From: CAZRNB01 sp964601355
Lineage (GTDB): Bacteria > Planctomycetota > Phycisphaerae > Sedimentisphaerales > Anaerobacaceae
Direction: 5' to 3'
NCBI GenBank assembly: GCA_964601355.1
Contig: CAZRNB010000077.1
Coordinates: 1-14,543, forward strand
DNA length: 14,543 nucleotides
Shown piece after piece: positions 5,707 to 13,065 of the stretch. The translations under genes and the position numbers were made by a program. Each line of letters begins with the position of its first letter. Position 1 is the first letter of the stretch. Under the pieces are notes generated by a model. The model ran no database searches. It was not told where the DNA came from and saw only the letters and a program-made list of their open reading frames with translations.

Positions 5707-6582
5707 ATGGTTAAGAAAATCACGATTCTGATATTTTGTATAAATGCCATCCCGGCGATGTTGGCTCCTGGTGCAGGCACCAAGGGTAAAACTTTACTGC
5801 CAGATGATTTTTCATTAAGAGGCGTTGAAGGCAGACTAATCAAAAAAGATCAAGACGCCTGGTTTTTCCAGCTCGATTCGACGGAAAACAACAAGAAAGC
5901 CAAGGCTGGTACAGGAGAAGCTTTAAATGTCCTTCCGTCATCCACGTTGGAAAGGATGATTGCCGATGTAAATGACCCGGTGCGAGCGGCTGCGGGTTAC
6001 AGGCTCTGGGCCACGGTCACAAAATATAAGGGCAGAAATTTCATATTCCCGGTCAATTTTTTGCCGCTTTATCCGGACGAATCTGAGGAAAAACCGCAGG
6101 CTGAAAATCTCTCGACTAAGTCCGAGACAGGTTTAGCCCCCAGTTTAATCGGGGGTTCTGTTTCTGAACCCAACGATGAATTGGAAATACCAAAGGAGAT
6201 ATTAGACAAACTCAAAAGCGGGCGAATTTTGCCTTCGGAAGGGCGCAAAAAGTCTGAAGAATCTGCGATCCCAGGTGCCGGCAGGCAAATACAGGTTAAG
6301 CAAAACTATGTTTTAGTTAATAGAGCCGGTTTTTTGGTAAAACAAGCCGATGGTAGTATGGTTTTCAGTCTCGATGCTCTTGGCAGAAGTGCCGGAAGCA
6401 CGGCAGGCGTCCTTCGGCTGCTGCCATGCCAGGCTTTGGAGCTTGCGGAGCGGATGCAGTCCGCCGAGCCGGACCGGATACGTTTCAAGGTAGCGGGGGT
6501 TGTAACCGAATATAAGGGAGAAGAATTTCTATTATTGCATAGGGCAGTAAGAACCTATAACAACGGCAACCTCGGCAGATAA
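5707..6582 (+). CDS. Secreted protein with two copies of one domain, 291 aa
   Basis: The N-terminus MVKKITILIFCINAIPAMLA looks like a Sec signal peptide, probably cut near residue 20-24, so the product should be exported. The mature protein contains two related halves. Repeat 1 (about 38-124) reads VEGRLIKKDQDAWFFQLDS, then LPSSTLERMI, then YRLWATVTKYKGRNFIFP. Repeat 2 (about 203-286) reads VNRAGFLVKQADGSMVFSLD, then LPCQALELAERM, then IRFKVAGVVTEYKGEEFLLL. The alternating beta pattern and the VTxYKGxxFxxx strand recall small OB-like beta barrels; that is inference from pattern only. The linker (about 125-200) is charged and low-complexity, and residues 142-150 are encoded by a palindromic repeat. 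No ribosome binding site is evident before ATG 5707, so it may depend on translation from the upstream gene. The family is unknown to me. Confidence 0.75.
   Translation: MVKKITILIFCINAIPAMLAPGAGTKGKTLLPDDFSLRGVEGRLIKKDQDAWFFQLDSTENNKKAKAGTGEALNVLPSSTLERMIADVNDPVRAAAGYRLWATVTKYKGRNFIFPVNFLPLYPDESEEKPQAENLSTKSETGLAPSLIGGSVSEPNDELEIPKEILDKLKSGRILPSEGRKKSEESAIPGAGRQIQVKQNYVLVNRAGFLVKQADGSMVFSLDALGRSAGSTAGVLRLLPCQALELAERMQSAEPDRIRFKVAGVVTEYKGEEFLLLHRAVRTYNNGNLGR
6132..6157. repeat. 26-nt palindromic repeat, copy 2, inside a gene
   Basis: TTTAGCCCCCAG starts this copy of the element at 5668-5693 (three mismatches). The CCCCC/GGGGG stem is kept but the inner pairs have decayed. It is read in frame as GLAPSLIGG (residues 142-150) in the linker between the two repeated domains. 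Confidence 0.7.
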
Positions 6583-6592
6583 CACAGAAATC

Positions 6593-6630
6593 AAATATCA
6601 AAATTTTTTGATTTTTGATCTTTGATATTT
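6593..6630. repeat. AT-rich inverted repeat before hisD
   Basis: AAATATCAAA (6593-6602) is the exact reverse complement of TTTGATATTT (6621-6630), with an 18-nt spacer. TCAAATATCAAAA also occurs at 12914-12926. It lies 11 nt after the end of the secreted-protein gene and could work as a weak terminator (TTTTTTG in the loop), but it looks more like a dispersed repeat. Confidence 0.5.
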
Positions 6631-6649
6631 AATATAAGAAAGGACTGTC

Positions 6650-7957
6650 GTGTCCCACGAACTTGACAAAATTCTAATTTCTTCATCACATACTGATTTT
6701 GAGAAAAAGCTTAATAACCTTCGCTTTGCAGTAGTACATGCTGCAAGATTTAAGATAGACAGCAAAGAAAATGAGCAGTTAAGGAGCATTGTTGAAGATG
6801 TAATGAATCGTGGTGACACGGCCGTATCAGAATATACAGAAAAATTTGATGGTGTTAAATTGACACCAGAACAATTCAAAATAAATCGAAATGATTTGGT
6901 CAAAGCCCATAAAACGATTGATGCTGAGCTTTTAGACTCACTTCGCAAGGCGATTGAAAATGTTCGTGAGTACCAAAGGGAAATCTTTATCGGCAATTTC
7001 AAACATCAGGGAATAAAGTACACGCCTATAAAAAGAGTTGGCTTATGTGTCCCTGGTGCTTCGGCACCACTTCCCTCCTCTGTAATAATGACAGCAGTAC
7101 CAGCCCAGGTTGCAGGCGTGAAGGAAATAGCCGTTGTTTCACCGCCAAGATATAAGGATAGTATTCATCCGGTAATACTGGCCGTATGCTACGAGTTGGG
7201 CATTACCGAAGTTTATCGTATCGGCGGCGCACATGCGATAGCTGCTCTTGCAAGTGGAACTAACACAATAAGGAAGGTCTATAAGATTGTTGGACCAGGT
7301 AATCAGTGGGTACAGATGGCAAAACGTGAAGTCTTTGGGCTTGTTGATATTGACTCCGTAGCAGGGCCAAGCGAGGTATTGATAATAGCAAATGATAAAG
7401 CAAATCCTGCGTGGGTGGCTGCGGATATGTTAAGCCAGGCAGAACATGCCCCTGGAAGTGCAGTGTTATTTACAAACTCTCAGGATTTAGCAGAGAAGGT
7501 GTTAAATGAATTGAAACATCAAGTGCAACAGTTGAATCGTGCCGAAGAGACGATTAACTGCCTGAAAAAATACAGCGCTATAGCGGTTTTTGAGAATATT
7601 GAGAAAGTAATCAATGATGTAAATGATTTTGCCCCAGAGCATCTTGAGATTCAGTGCGGAGCGCGAAGCAGAGAAATCGCTGACAGAATTGAAAATGCCG
7701 GTGCGATTTTTATTGGCGATTATTCTCCTGTTGCTGTCGGCGATTACTGGGCTGGGCCGAGTCATACACTGCCGACAGGAATGACTGCGAGATTCTTCAG
7801 CGCTCTAAGTGCTAATGATTTTATTAAGGCAACAAGCATTATCGAATATGACAAAAAAAAGTTAGCTGCAAGTGCGGCTGACATTATTCGCTTAGCTGAG
7901 GCTGAAGGTCTTGATGCACATGCCAAAAGCATAAGAATCCGCCAGCAGGATCATTAA
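6650..7957 (+). CDS. hisD: Histidinol dehydrogenase
   Basis: Catalyses the last two steps of histidine synthesis, oxidising L-histidinol to L-histidine with two NAD+; soluble zinc enzyme, usually a homodimer. All expected zinc ligands are visible: Gln263 and His266 in LSQAEH, Asp365 in GDYWAGPSHTLPTG, and His424 in GLDAHAKSIRIR. The catalytic Glu330-His331 pair sits in FAPEHLE. The NAD-binding half shows PGASAPLPSSVIMTAVPAQVAG and IGGAHAIAALASGT (191-204), plus VGPGNQWVQMAKREVFG and DSVAGPSEVL. The length, 435 aa, is typical. Start GTG 6650 has AGGA (6641-6644) 5 nt upstream. No other his gene is near, so hisD is separated from the rest of the pathway. Its stop lies 5 nt from the convergent alaS stop with no room for a terminator. 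Confidence 0.96.
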   Translation: MSHELDKILISSSHTDFEKKLNNLRFAVVHAARFKIDSKENEQLRSIVEDVMNRGDTAVSEYTEKFDGVKLTPEQFKINRNDLVKAHKTIDAELLDSLRKAIENVREYQREIFIGNFKHQGIKYTPIKRVGLCVPGASAPLPSSVIMTAVPAQVAGVKEIAVVSPPRYKDSIHPVILAVCYELGITEVYRIGGAHAIAALASGTNTIRKVYKIVGPGNQWVQMAKREVFGLVDIDSVAGPSEVLIIANDKANPAWVAADMLSQAEHAPGSAVLFTNSQDLAEKVLNELKHQVQQLNRAEETINCLKKYSAIAVFENIEKVINDVNDFAPEHLEIQCGARSREIADRIENAGAIFIGDYSPVAVGDYWAGPSHTLPTGMTARFFSALSANDFIKATSIIEYDKKKLAASAADIIRLAEAEGLDAHAKSIRIRQQDH

Positions 7958-7962
7958 TCACA

Positions 7963-10743
7963 TCATGCGCTAACAAGTTTTTCTCTTATTATTTCTGCAG
8001 CTTTAGCTAACGCATCGTTGATTTTTTCCGGTTTTTTCCCGCCAGCTTGTGCCATTTGTGGTTTTCCGCCGCCACCGCCATCGACTATTGGAGCAATAAT
8101 TTTAACTATGTCACCGGCTTTTAAACCTTTTTTAATGAGGTCATCTGTCACGCCAGCCAGAAGTGTCACTTTTTCGCCATCGTCAAAACCGAGAACTATT
8201 GCCGCGGATTTTGCCTTCTTTTTGAGCATATCTACGGCTTCTCTGGCACGCTCGATTGGCGTATTTGAAATCCGGCCAACAATTACATGAGCACTGTCAA
8301 TTTTCTCACACTTTTGAAGGAGCGTTTGTGCTTCAGCCATAATGTCAGAGCCGCCTGCTGTTCCCGAAGATTTAAGCTCCTTCGAGAGCCTTTTGTTCTC
8401 GGCTAACAACTGCTCGACTCTGCTCGTGGTCGCTTCAGCGGGAACTTTCAGCATCTGGCTAAGCTGATTGACAATGTCACTTCGCTGTTCAAGGTATTGC
8501 TCCAACCCATGTCCCGTCAGTGCGGTAATTCTGCGGACGCCGGCGGAGATGCTTTCCTCTTTGATTATCTTAAAGCCGCCGATCGAGCCGAGCCTGTCAA
8601 CGTGTGTGCCGCCGCAAAACTCCAAAGAAATTTCCGATTTTCGATTTTCAATTTTCAATTTTAATTCGGCAATCGGCAATCGGAAATCGTCAATTGGTAC
8701 GCCGATACCTACCACCCTGACCTCATTTCCGTACTTTTCCCCGAATAGTGCCATTGCGCCGAGCTTTTGCGCCTTCTCTTTTGGCATTACAACATACGTG
8801 ACAGGCAAATCAGCAGCAATTTTTCCCCGCACTTTCTGCTCAACTATCTTAAGCTCCTCATCCGCAGGTGCTTTGGGATAAGTGAAATCGAATCGCAGGT
8901 AATCTGGGCAAACCAAACTGCCCTGCTGGGTTACTGATGGACCTAAAACCTCACGTAACGCCCATTGCAATAAATGTGTTGCAGTATGGTTCTTCTTTGT
9001 TGCATCTCTGTCTTTACTAATTATTGCTGTGACCTTATCACCAACAGCCAATGAACCTTCCACCATCTTTCCTGCGTGAATGATATAGTCCAGTAATCCT
9101 ATTGTTCGATCAACAACAAACCGACCTTCTTTCGATTCTATCACTCCACAATCGCCGACCTGCCCACCCATCTCTGCATAAAAGCAAGTTTTATCCAATA
9201 CAATCCCAGCATCTTCACCAACTCTAATCCGGCCCTCCTTCTTAGGCCCTTCGTTGTCAAAATATCCAATAATTTTACTTTCACAACGGCCAGTTTCATA
9301 TTTATACTTATCATCAGTTTTAGGAAACGCAGGTCCTTCAGAGCCGCTAAAATATCTTAAAAGCATATCAGTTTTTTGCGCCAACCTTGCCCGCTGTCTT
9401 TGCTCCTCCATAAGCTCCTCAAATTTAACGGTATCCACTTTAAGCCCCCGTTCCTTTGCCATAAGCTGGGTCAAATCGAGCGGGAAGCCGTAGGTATCAT
9501 AAAGCTGAAAGGCATCTTCGCCGCTGATGGTTTGTTCAGCCGATTGCATCGCTTTGTCTGCTGCGTCGGCGAAGATTTCAATACCTCTATCAAGTGTTCT
9601 GCTGAAGCTTACCTCTTCCGATTCGATGACCATCGAGACGAAGTCGGCTCTTTCCTTTATCTCGGCAAATGCGCCGCCCATTATATCCACAACAGTTGGG
9701 GTAAGCTTATAGATGAATGGTTCGTGCGTTCCAAGCTCTCTTGCGTATCTTGAAGCCCGGCGGAGTATTCGGCGAATGACGTATCCGCGTCCTTCATTGG
9801 AGGGCGTGGCACCGTCGGTTATGGCGAAAACCAGCGTGCGGATATGGTCGGCTATGACCCTGAAAGCGTTATCTGTTTTGTTGCCTAATTGTGAGCTATA
9901 TTTATGGCCGGTAATTTCACCGATGCGTTCGATGATGGGCATAAATAGATCGGTATCGTAGTTGCTCCTTTTGTTCTGTAGTGCCGCTGCGATTCTTTCA
10001 AGGCCGGCGCCGGTGTCAACGTATTTGGCTGCAAGTGACGTCAATTCCCCGTTATCCGTGCGATTATATTGTATAAAGACCAGGTTCCATAATTCGATGA
10101 ATCGGCTGCAGCCGCCGTTGACATTGCATTTGTGGCCGGGCACATCTTTTTTATCGCACCTGTCAGGTCCCAGGTCGATGTGTATCTCGCTGCAAGGCCC
10201 GCAGGGGCCTGTGTCGCCCATCTCCCAGAAATTATCTTTTTTTCCGAACGCCAGGACTCTTTCGGCAGAAATCGGCGTCACTTTGGTCCAAAGTTCTGCT
10301 GCCTCCTCGTCCTTCGGCAGCCCGTCATTCTTGTCGCCGGTAAAAACCGTAGCCCAGAGACGACCCGGCTCGATTTGCCAGACCTTTGTAAGAAGCTCCC
10401 ATGCCCACGCAATTGCCTCGGCCTTGAAGTAGTCATCAAACGACCAGTTGCCTAACATTTCAAAGAAGGTATGATGATAGGTGTCCATGCCGACCTCTTC
10501 GAGGTCGTTGTGTTTGCCGCTGACACGAAGGCACTTTTGGCTGTTGGCCGCTCTGCGGCAATGCGGCGAGACCAAACCCAGGAATATATCTTTGAACTGA
10601 TTCATTCCTGCGTTGGCAAAAAGCAGGGTTTCATCGCCGGCTGGAACTATCGGCGAGCTGGGAATAAACTCGTGACCTTTGCTTTTGAAGAAATCTATAA
10701 AACCGCTTCTAATCTGTGCTGCACTAAATACTTTCTGCTTCAT
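7963..10743 (-). CDS. alaS: Alanyl-tRNA synthetase
   Basis: Charges tRNA-Ala with alanine and hydrolyses mischarged Ser/Gly-tRNA. The class II catalytic core (about 1-450) shows KGHEFIPSSPIVP, NAGMNQFKDIF, GDTGPCGPCSEIHID (176-190), DTGAGLERI (243-251) and GRGYVIRRILRRA (318-330). The editing domain has its zinc motifs HTATH (586-590) and CGGTH (710-714). The C-terminal DHHA1/C-Ala domain ends with the Gly-rich VDGGGGGKPQMAQAGG (888-903). At 926 aa it is longer than usual (about 870-880). Part of the surplus is residues 686-705, encoded by a palindromic insertion just before CGGTH. ATG 10743 has AGAAGGA 4 nt upstream and overlaps the recA end by 20 nt, implying translational coupling. The right-to-left cluster thpR - recA - alaS is a familiar bacterial order. 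Confidence 0.97.
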   Translation of the reverse strand: MKQKVFSAAQIRSGFIDFFKSKGHEFIPSSPIVPAGDETLLFANAGMNQFKDIFLGLVSPHCRRAANSQKCLRVSGKHNDLEEVGMDTYHHTFFEMLGNWSFDDYFKAEAIAWAWELLTKVWQIEPGRLWATVFTGDKNDGLPKDEEAAELWTKVTPISAERVLAFGKKDNFWEMGDTGPCGPCSEIHIDLGPDRCDKKDVPGHKCNVNGGCSRFIELWNLVFIQYNRTDNGELTSLAAKYVDTGAGLERIAAALQNKRSNYDTDLFMPIIERIGEITGHKYSSQLGNKTDNAFRVIADHIRTLVFAITDGATPSNEGRGYVIRRILRRASRYARELGTHEPFIYKLTPTVVDIMGGAFAEIKERADFVSMVIESEEVSFSRTLDRGIEIFADAADKAMQSAEQTISGEDAFQLYDTYGFPLDLTQLMAKERGLKVDTVKFEELMEEQRQRARLAQKTDMLLRYFSGSEGPAFPKTDDKYKYETGRCESKIIGYFDNEGPKKEGRIRVGEDAGIVLDKTCFYAEMGGQVGDCGVIESKEGRFVVDRTIGLLDYIIHAGKMVEGSLAVGDKVTAIISKDRDATKKNHTATHLLQWALREVLGPSVTQQGSLVCPDYLRFDFTYPKAPADEELKIVEQKVRGKIAADLPVTYVVMPKEKAQKLGAMALFGEKYGNEVRVVGIGVPIDDFRLPIAELKLKIENRKSEISLEFCGGTHVDRLGSIGGFKIIKEESISAGVRRITALTGHGLEQYLEQRSDIVNQLSQMLKVPAEATTSRVEQLLAENKRLSKELKSSGTAGGSDIMAEAQTLLQKCEKIDSAHVIVGRISNTPIERAREAVDMLKKKAKSAAIVLGFDDGEKVTLLAGVTDDLIKKGLKAGDIVKIIAPIVDGGGGGKPQMAQAGGKKPEKINDALAKAAEIIREKLVSA
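8630..8687. repeat. 58-nt palindromic insertion within alaS
   Basis: ATTTCCGATT (8630-8639) is the exact reverse complement of AATCGGAAAT (8678-8687). Between them lie short AT-rich reiterations (CGATTTTC, CAATTTTC twice) and two AATCGGC units. The unit is typical of dispersed repeats in intergenic DNA but is read in frame as residues 686-705 of AlaRS, with no counterpart in ordinary AlaRS, where a short loop leads directly into the xLEFCGGTH motif. Confidence 0.75.
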
Positions 10744-11845
10744 TTATTCCTTCTCGGCTGTTTATGGATTTTTTCTTTGTGTCTTTTCGATAATCAACTA
10801 TCGGTATTTCTGGACCGCTAAGTGTTGCCAATCCCTTGGCGGCAAGGATTTTGTTTTTTATTTCCTCGCATAATTCTTTGTTATCCGCCAGGAACTTTTT
10901 GGCATTTTCCCTTCCCTGGCTGATCCGGATATCGCCGTAGCTCAGCCAGGTGCCGCTTTTTTCGATAACCTTGCACTCGGCGCCAAGATCAAGTAAATCG
11001 CCTTCATAGCTGATACCACTATCAAACATAATATCGAACTCGCTCTCGCGGAAAGGCGGCGCTATTTTGTTTTTTACGACCCTGGCCCTGACTCTATTGC
11101 CGATTGCGGAGCCGCCTTCCTTTATAGTTGTCACTCGTCTTAGGTCGATTCGAGCCGAGCTGTAAAATTTCAGGGCCTGTCCGCCGCTGGTGGTTTCGGG
11201 ATTGCCGAACATTATGCCGATTTTCATGCGAATTTGATTTATGAATACAAGAGCGGTTTTGCTCTTGCTGATGATAGCGGTTAGCTTCCTCAAAGCCTGG
11301 CTCATTAATCTTGCCTGCAGTGCCACATGAGTTTCGCCCATCTCGCCTTCAATTTCCGCTCTTGGCGTCAGGGCTGCGACTGAATCAACAACTATTACAT
11401 CGACGGAGTTGGACCTGATAAGCATTTCAACAATATCCAATGCCTGCTCGCCGGTGTCGGGCTGGCTGATTAGCAGGCTGCTGACATCGACGCCCACCCT
11501 TTTTGCCCATGTTGGGTCAAGTGCGTGCTCGGCGTCAATAAATGCAGCTACGCCGCCTGCTCGCTGTGCATTTGCGATAATATGGAGTGCCAATGTGGTT
11601 TTGCCGGACGACTCTGGGCCGAACATCTCAGTGACTCTGCCGCGAGGAATGCCTGCACCGCCCAAGGCAATGTCCAGCGATAATGAGCCGGTGCTGATGC
11701 CTTCGATTTTGGCGTATTTATGCTCGTCCATCTGCATAATAGCGCCTTGCCCGTATTGCTTTTCAATCTGGGCGATCACGTGCTGCAGAGCAGCTTCTCT
11801 GCCGGTGACTTCCGTTGCTGTTTCTGCTTTTTTTGCTTTTGCCAT
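10724..11845 (-). CDS. recA: Recombinase RecA
   Basis: ATP-dependent strand-exchange protein of homologous recombination and the SOS response. Walker A GPESSGKTT is at 76-84, the catalytic Glu at 106 (FIDAEHALD), Walker B VIVVDSVAAL at 150-159, and the L2 DNA-binding loop at about 208-224 (GIMFGNPETTSGGQALKF). The length, 373 aa, is normal. Start ATG 11845 follows GGGAG with an 8-9-nt spacer. The C-terminal tail is odd: instead of the usual acidic end it reads DYRKDTKKKSINSREGINEAESI, clearly basic in the middle, and the DNA for the KDTKKKS part resembles a dispersed repeat at 14467-14488. The stop lies inside alaS. No SOS-type operator is recognisable in the 69-nt gap upstream, which follows the four-helix-bundle gene. 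Confidence 0.97.
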   Translation of the reverse strand: MAKAKKAETATEVTGREAALQHVIAQIEKQYGQGAIMQMDEHKYAKIEGISTGSLSLDIALGGAGIPRGRVTEMFGPESSGKTTLALHIIANAQRAGGVAAFIDAEHALDPTWAKRVGVDVSSLLISQPDTGEQALDIVEMLIRSNSVDVIVVDSVAALTPRAEIEGEMGETHVALQARLMSQALRKLTAIISKSKTALVFINQIRMKIGIMFGNPETTSGGQALKFYSSARIDLRRVTTIKEGGSAIGNRVRARVVKNKIAPPFRESEFDIMFDSGISYEGDLLDLGAECKVIEKSGTWLSYGDIRISQGRENAKKFLADNKELCEEIKNKILAAKGLATLSGPEIPIVDYRKDTKKKSINSREGINEAESI

Positions 11846-11914
11846 TCCTGTATTCTCCCAAAAAGTTCAAAACTTAAAACTTCAATCTAAAAACCATAAC
11901 GTGAAACTCAAAAT

Positions 11915-12286
11915 TTATTTTTTGCCTTTGAGAGTTAAAATACTTGAACCAAGAATATTTGCCAGCTCTTGAGTTTCATTTAAAAGGTATTCTAATTGGG
12001 CATTATTTATTTTCTTAGCATCTCTTAGCAATCCAAACCAGTATAAGCTCTCATTTGCAGACTTCAGAGCATGGCTAAAGAAATTCGTAAAATCTTTTTT
12101 TGAACTGGAACCTTTGGCTTCAACAATATTCGCCCCTATAGAGGTGGCTGACCTTAACAACTGTTTTCCAATAATATCGATGCAGGCATCTTTTGGTAAA
12201 GTGTCCATGAATTCTATTACTTTGATAGAATATTGATATGCTCTATGTTTTAAATTAGCTTTAAATTTTGAGTTTTGGTTTTGCAC
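11915..12286 (-). CDS. Four-helix bundle protein (23S rRNA intervening-sequence type)
   Basis: It belongs to the small helical family first found in intervening sequences of 23S rRNA genes (S23/IVP, 'four helix bundle protein'), whose role is not established. Diagnostic is QLLRSATSIGANIVEAKGSSSKKDFTNFFSHALKSANESLYWFGLLRDA (about 42-90), which forms helices 2 and 3. IKVIEFMDTLPKD is helix 1 and AQLEYLLNETQELANILGSSILTL is helix 4. The length, 123 aa, is standard. The likely start is GTG 12286, inside the end of thpR (26-nt overlap); no strong ribosome binding site is visible, so translation may be coupled. Here it sits between thpR and recA, far from any rRNA gene, which fits the mobile, scattered distribution of this family. 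Confidence 0.88.
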   Translation of the reverse strand: MQNQNSKFKANLKHRAYQYSIKVIEFMDTLPKDACIDIIGKQLLRSATSIGANIVEAKGSSSKKDFTNFFSHALKSANESLYWFGLLRDAKKINNAQLEYLLNETQELANILGSSILTLKGKK

Positions 12287-12860
12287 TTGACTTTAAGTTT
12301 AATGTATAGTTGCCCAATACAGCATAAATAGGGCCGCTTGGTGTCAACTGGCTCTGATAAACGCATACTGAATCAGCCGCGATGGTTCCAAGCTTAAAAT
12401 TCTTGTAACGCTCAATCGTTGCAGCCAGCTTGATACCTGCATTAGGATTTCTAGCTCGGCACAGAGTCAAATGGCCGGTAAATTCCCTTTCTTCCGGAGG
12501 CCAGCCGGCCGAGGCCAATTGCTGCTCAAGGTCGTTTTGAAGCTCAAGCAGCCGGTCGCACCCCTCGCCCAAACCGACCCAGACGACTCTGGCAATTTTG
12601 CCGCCGAAACATCCGACCGATTCCACGGCCAGCTCGAAACTGCTGTGTCTGCCGGCAACGTCTTTGACAATTTTGCAGACGTCAACGACCTGCTCATCTT
12701 TAATCTCACCTAAGAATTTTAGTGTCAGATGAATATTGTCGGTCTCCACCCATTTGACGTCGCTTTTTCCGATGCCGGCTTTGCCGGACAATTCTTTCTG
12801 CAGACGGCCAAGTCCTGCCCTGATTTGGTCATTAATATCAATCGCAATAAATACACGCAT
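12261..12860 (-). CDS. thpR: RNA 2',3'-cyclic phosphodiesterase (2'-5' RNA ligase family)
   Basis: Opens 2',3'-cyclic phosphates at RNA 3' ends and can join 2'-5' bonds in vitro; a 2H phosphoesterase acting in the cytoplasm. Both catalytic HxTx motifs are present as HLTL: His44/Thr46 after VKWVETDNI, and His130/Thr132 after REFTG. MRVFIAIDI (1-9) and LTLKFLGEI (45-53) are typical of the family. The length, 199 aa, is slightly above the usual 180-190 because of the C-terminal tail LNLKSSAKPKLKI. The tail overlaps the start of the next gene and may have been extended when that gene arrived. ATG 12860 has only a weak purine run (AAAAG) upstream. The link with recA is common in bacteria, though its biological meaning is unclear. 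Confidence 0.93.
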   Translation of the reverse strand: MRVFIAIDINDQIRAGLGRLQKELSGKAGIGKSDVKWVETDNIHLTLKFLGEIKDEQVVDVCKIVKDVAGRHSSFELAVESVGCFGGKIARVVWVGLGEGCDRLLELQNDLEQQLASAGWPPEEREFTGHLTLCRARNPNAGIKLAATIERYKNFKLGTIAADSVCVYQSQLTPSGPIYAVLGNYTLNLKSSAKPKLKI

Positions 12861-13065
12861 CTTTTATAAATCCGAAATCCGAAAAAATTAGAATTAAAAT
12901 TAAATATCAAAAATCAAATATCAAAACTACAAATTAAAATTCAAAAAGAGAAATTTTTAACCACTATAAACAAGTTTGACTGTTAAAAATATTTGCATTT
13001 TGATATGTAATTTTGATACTTGCATTTTAATTTTTGATCTCTTCTGTGCTTTGTATTTCGATATT
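12861..13065. other. AT-rich repeat spacer
   Basis: Between the pfkB-type gene and thpR lie 205 nt of very AT-rich sequence with reiterated TATCAAA and AAATC units (12901-12926) and their complements (TTTTGATA at 12999 and 13012). No terminator or clear promoter is visible, though thpR-recA transcription probably begins here. Confidence 0.45.

Noticed and set aside
9962..10432. 156-codon plus-strand frame, and similar long frames opposite alaS, recA and the aconitase gene
   Set aside because: They lie opposite well-supported genes in a complementary codon phase and show no family motifs.
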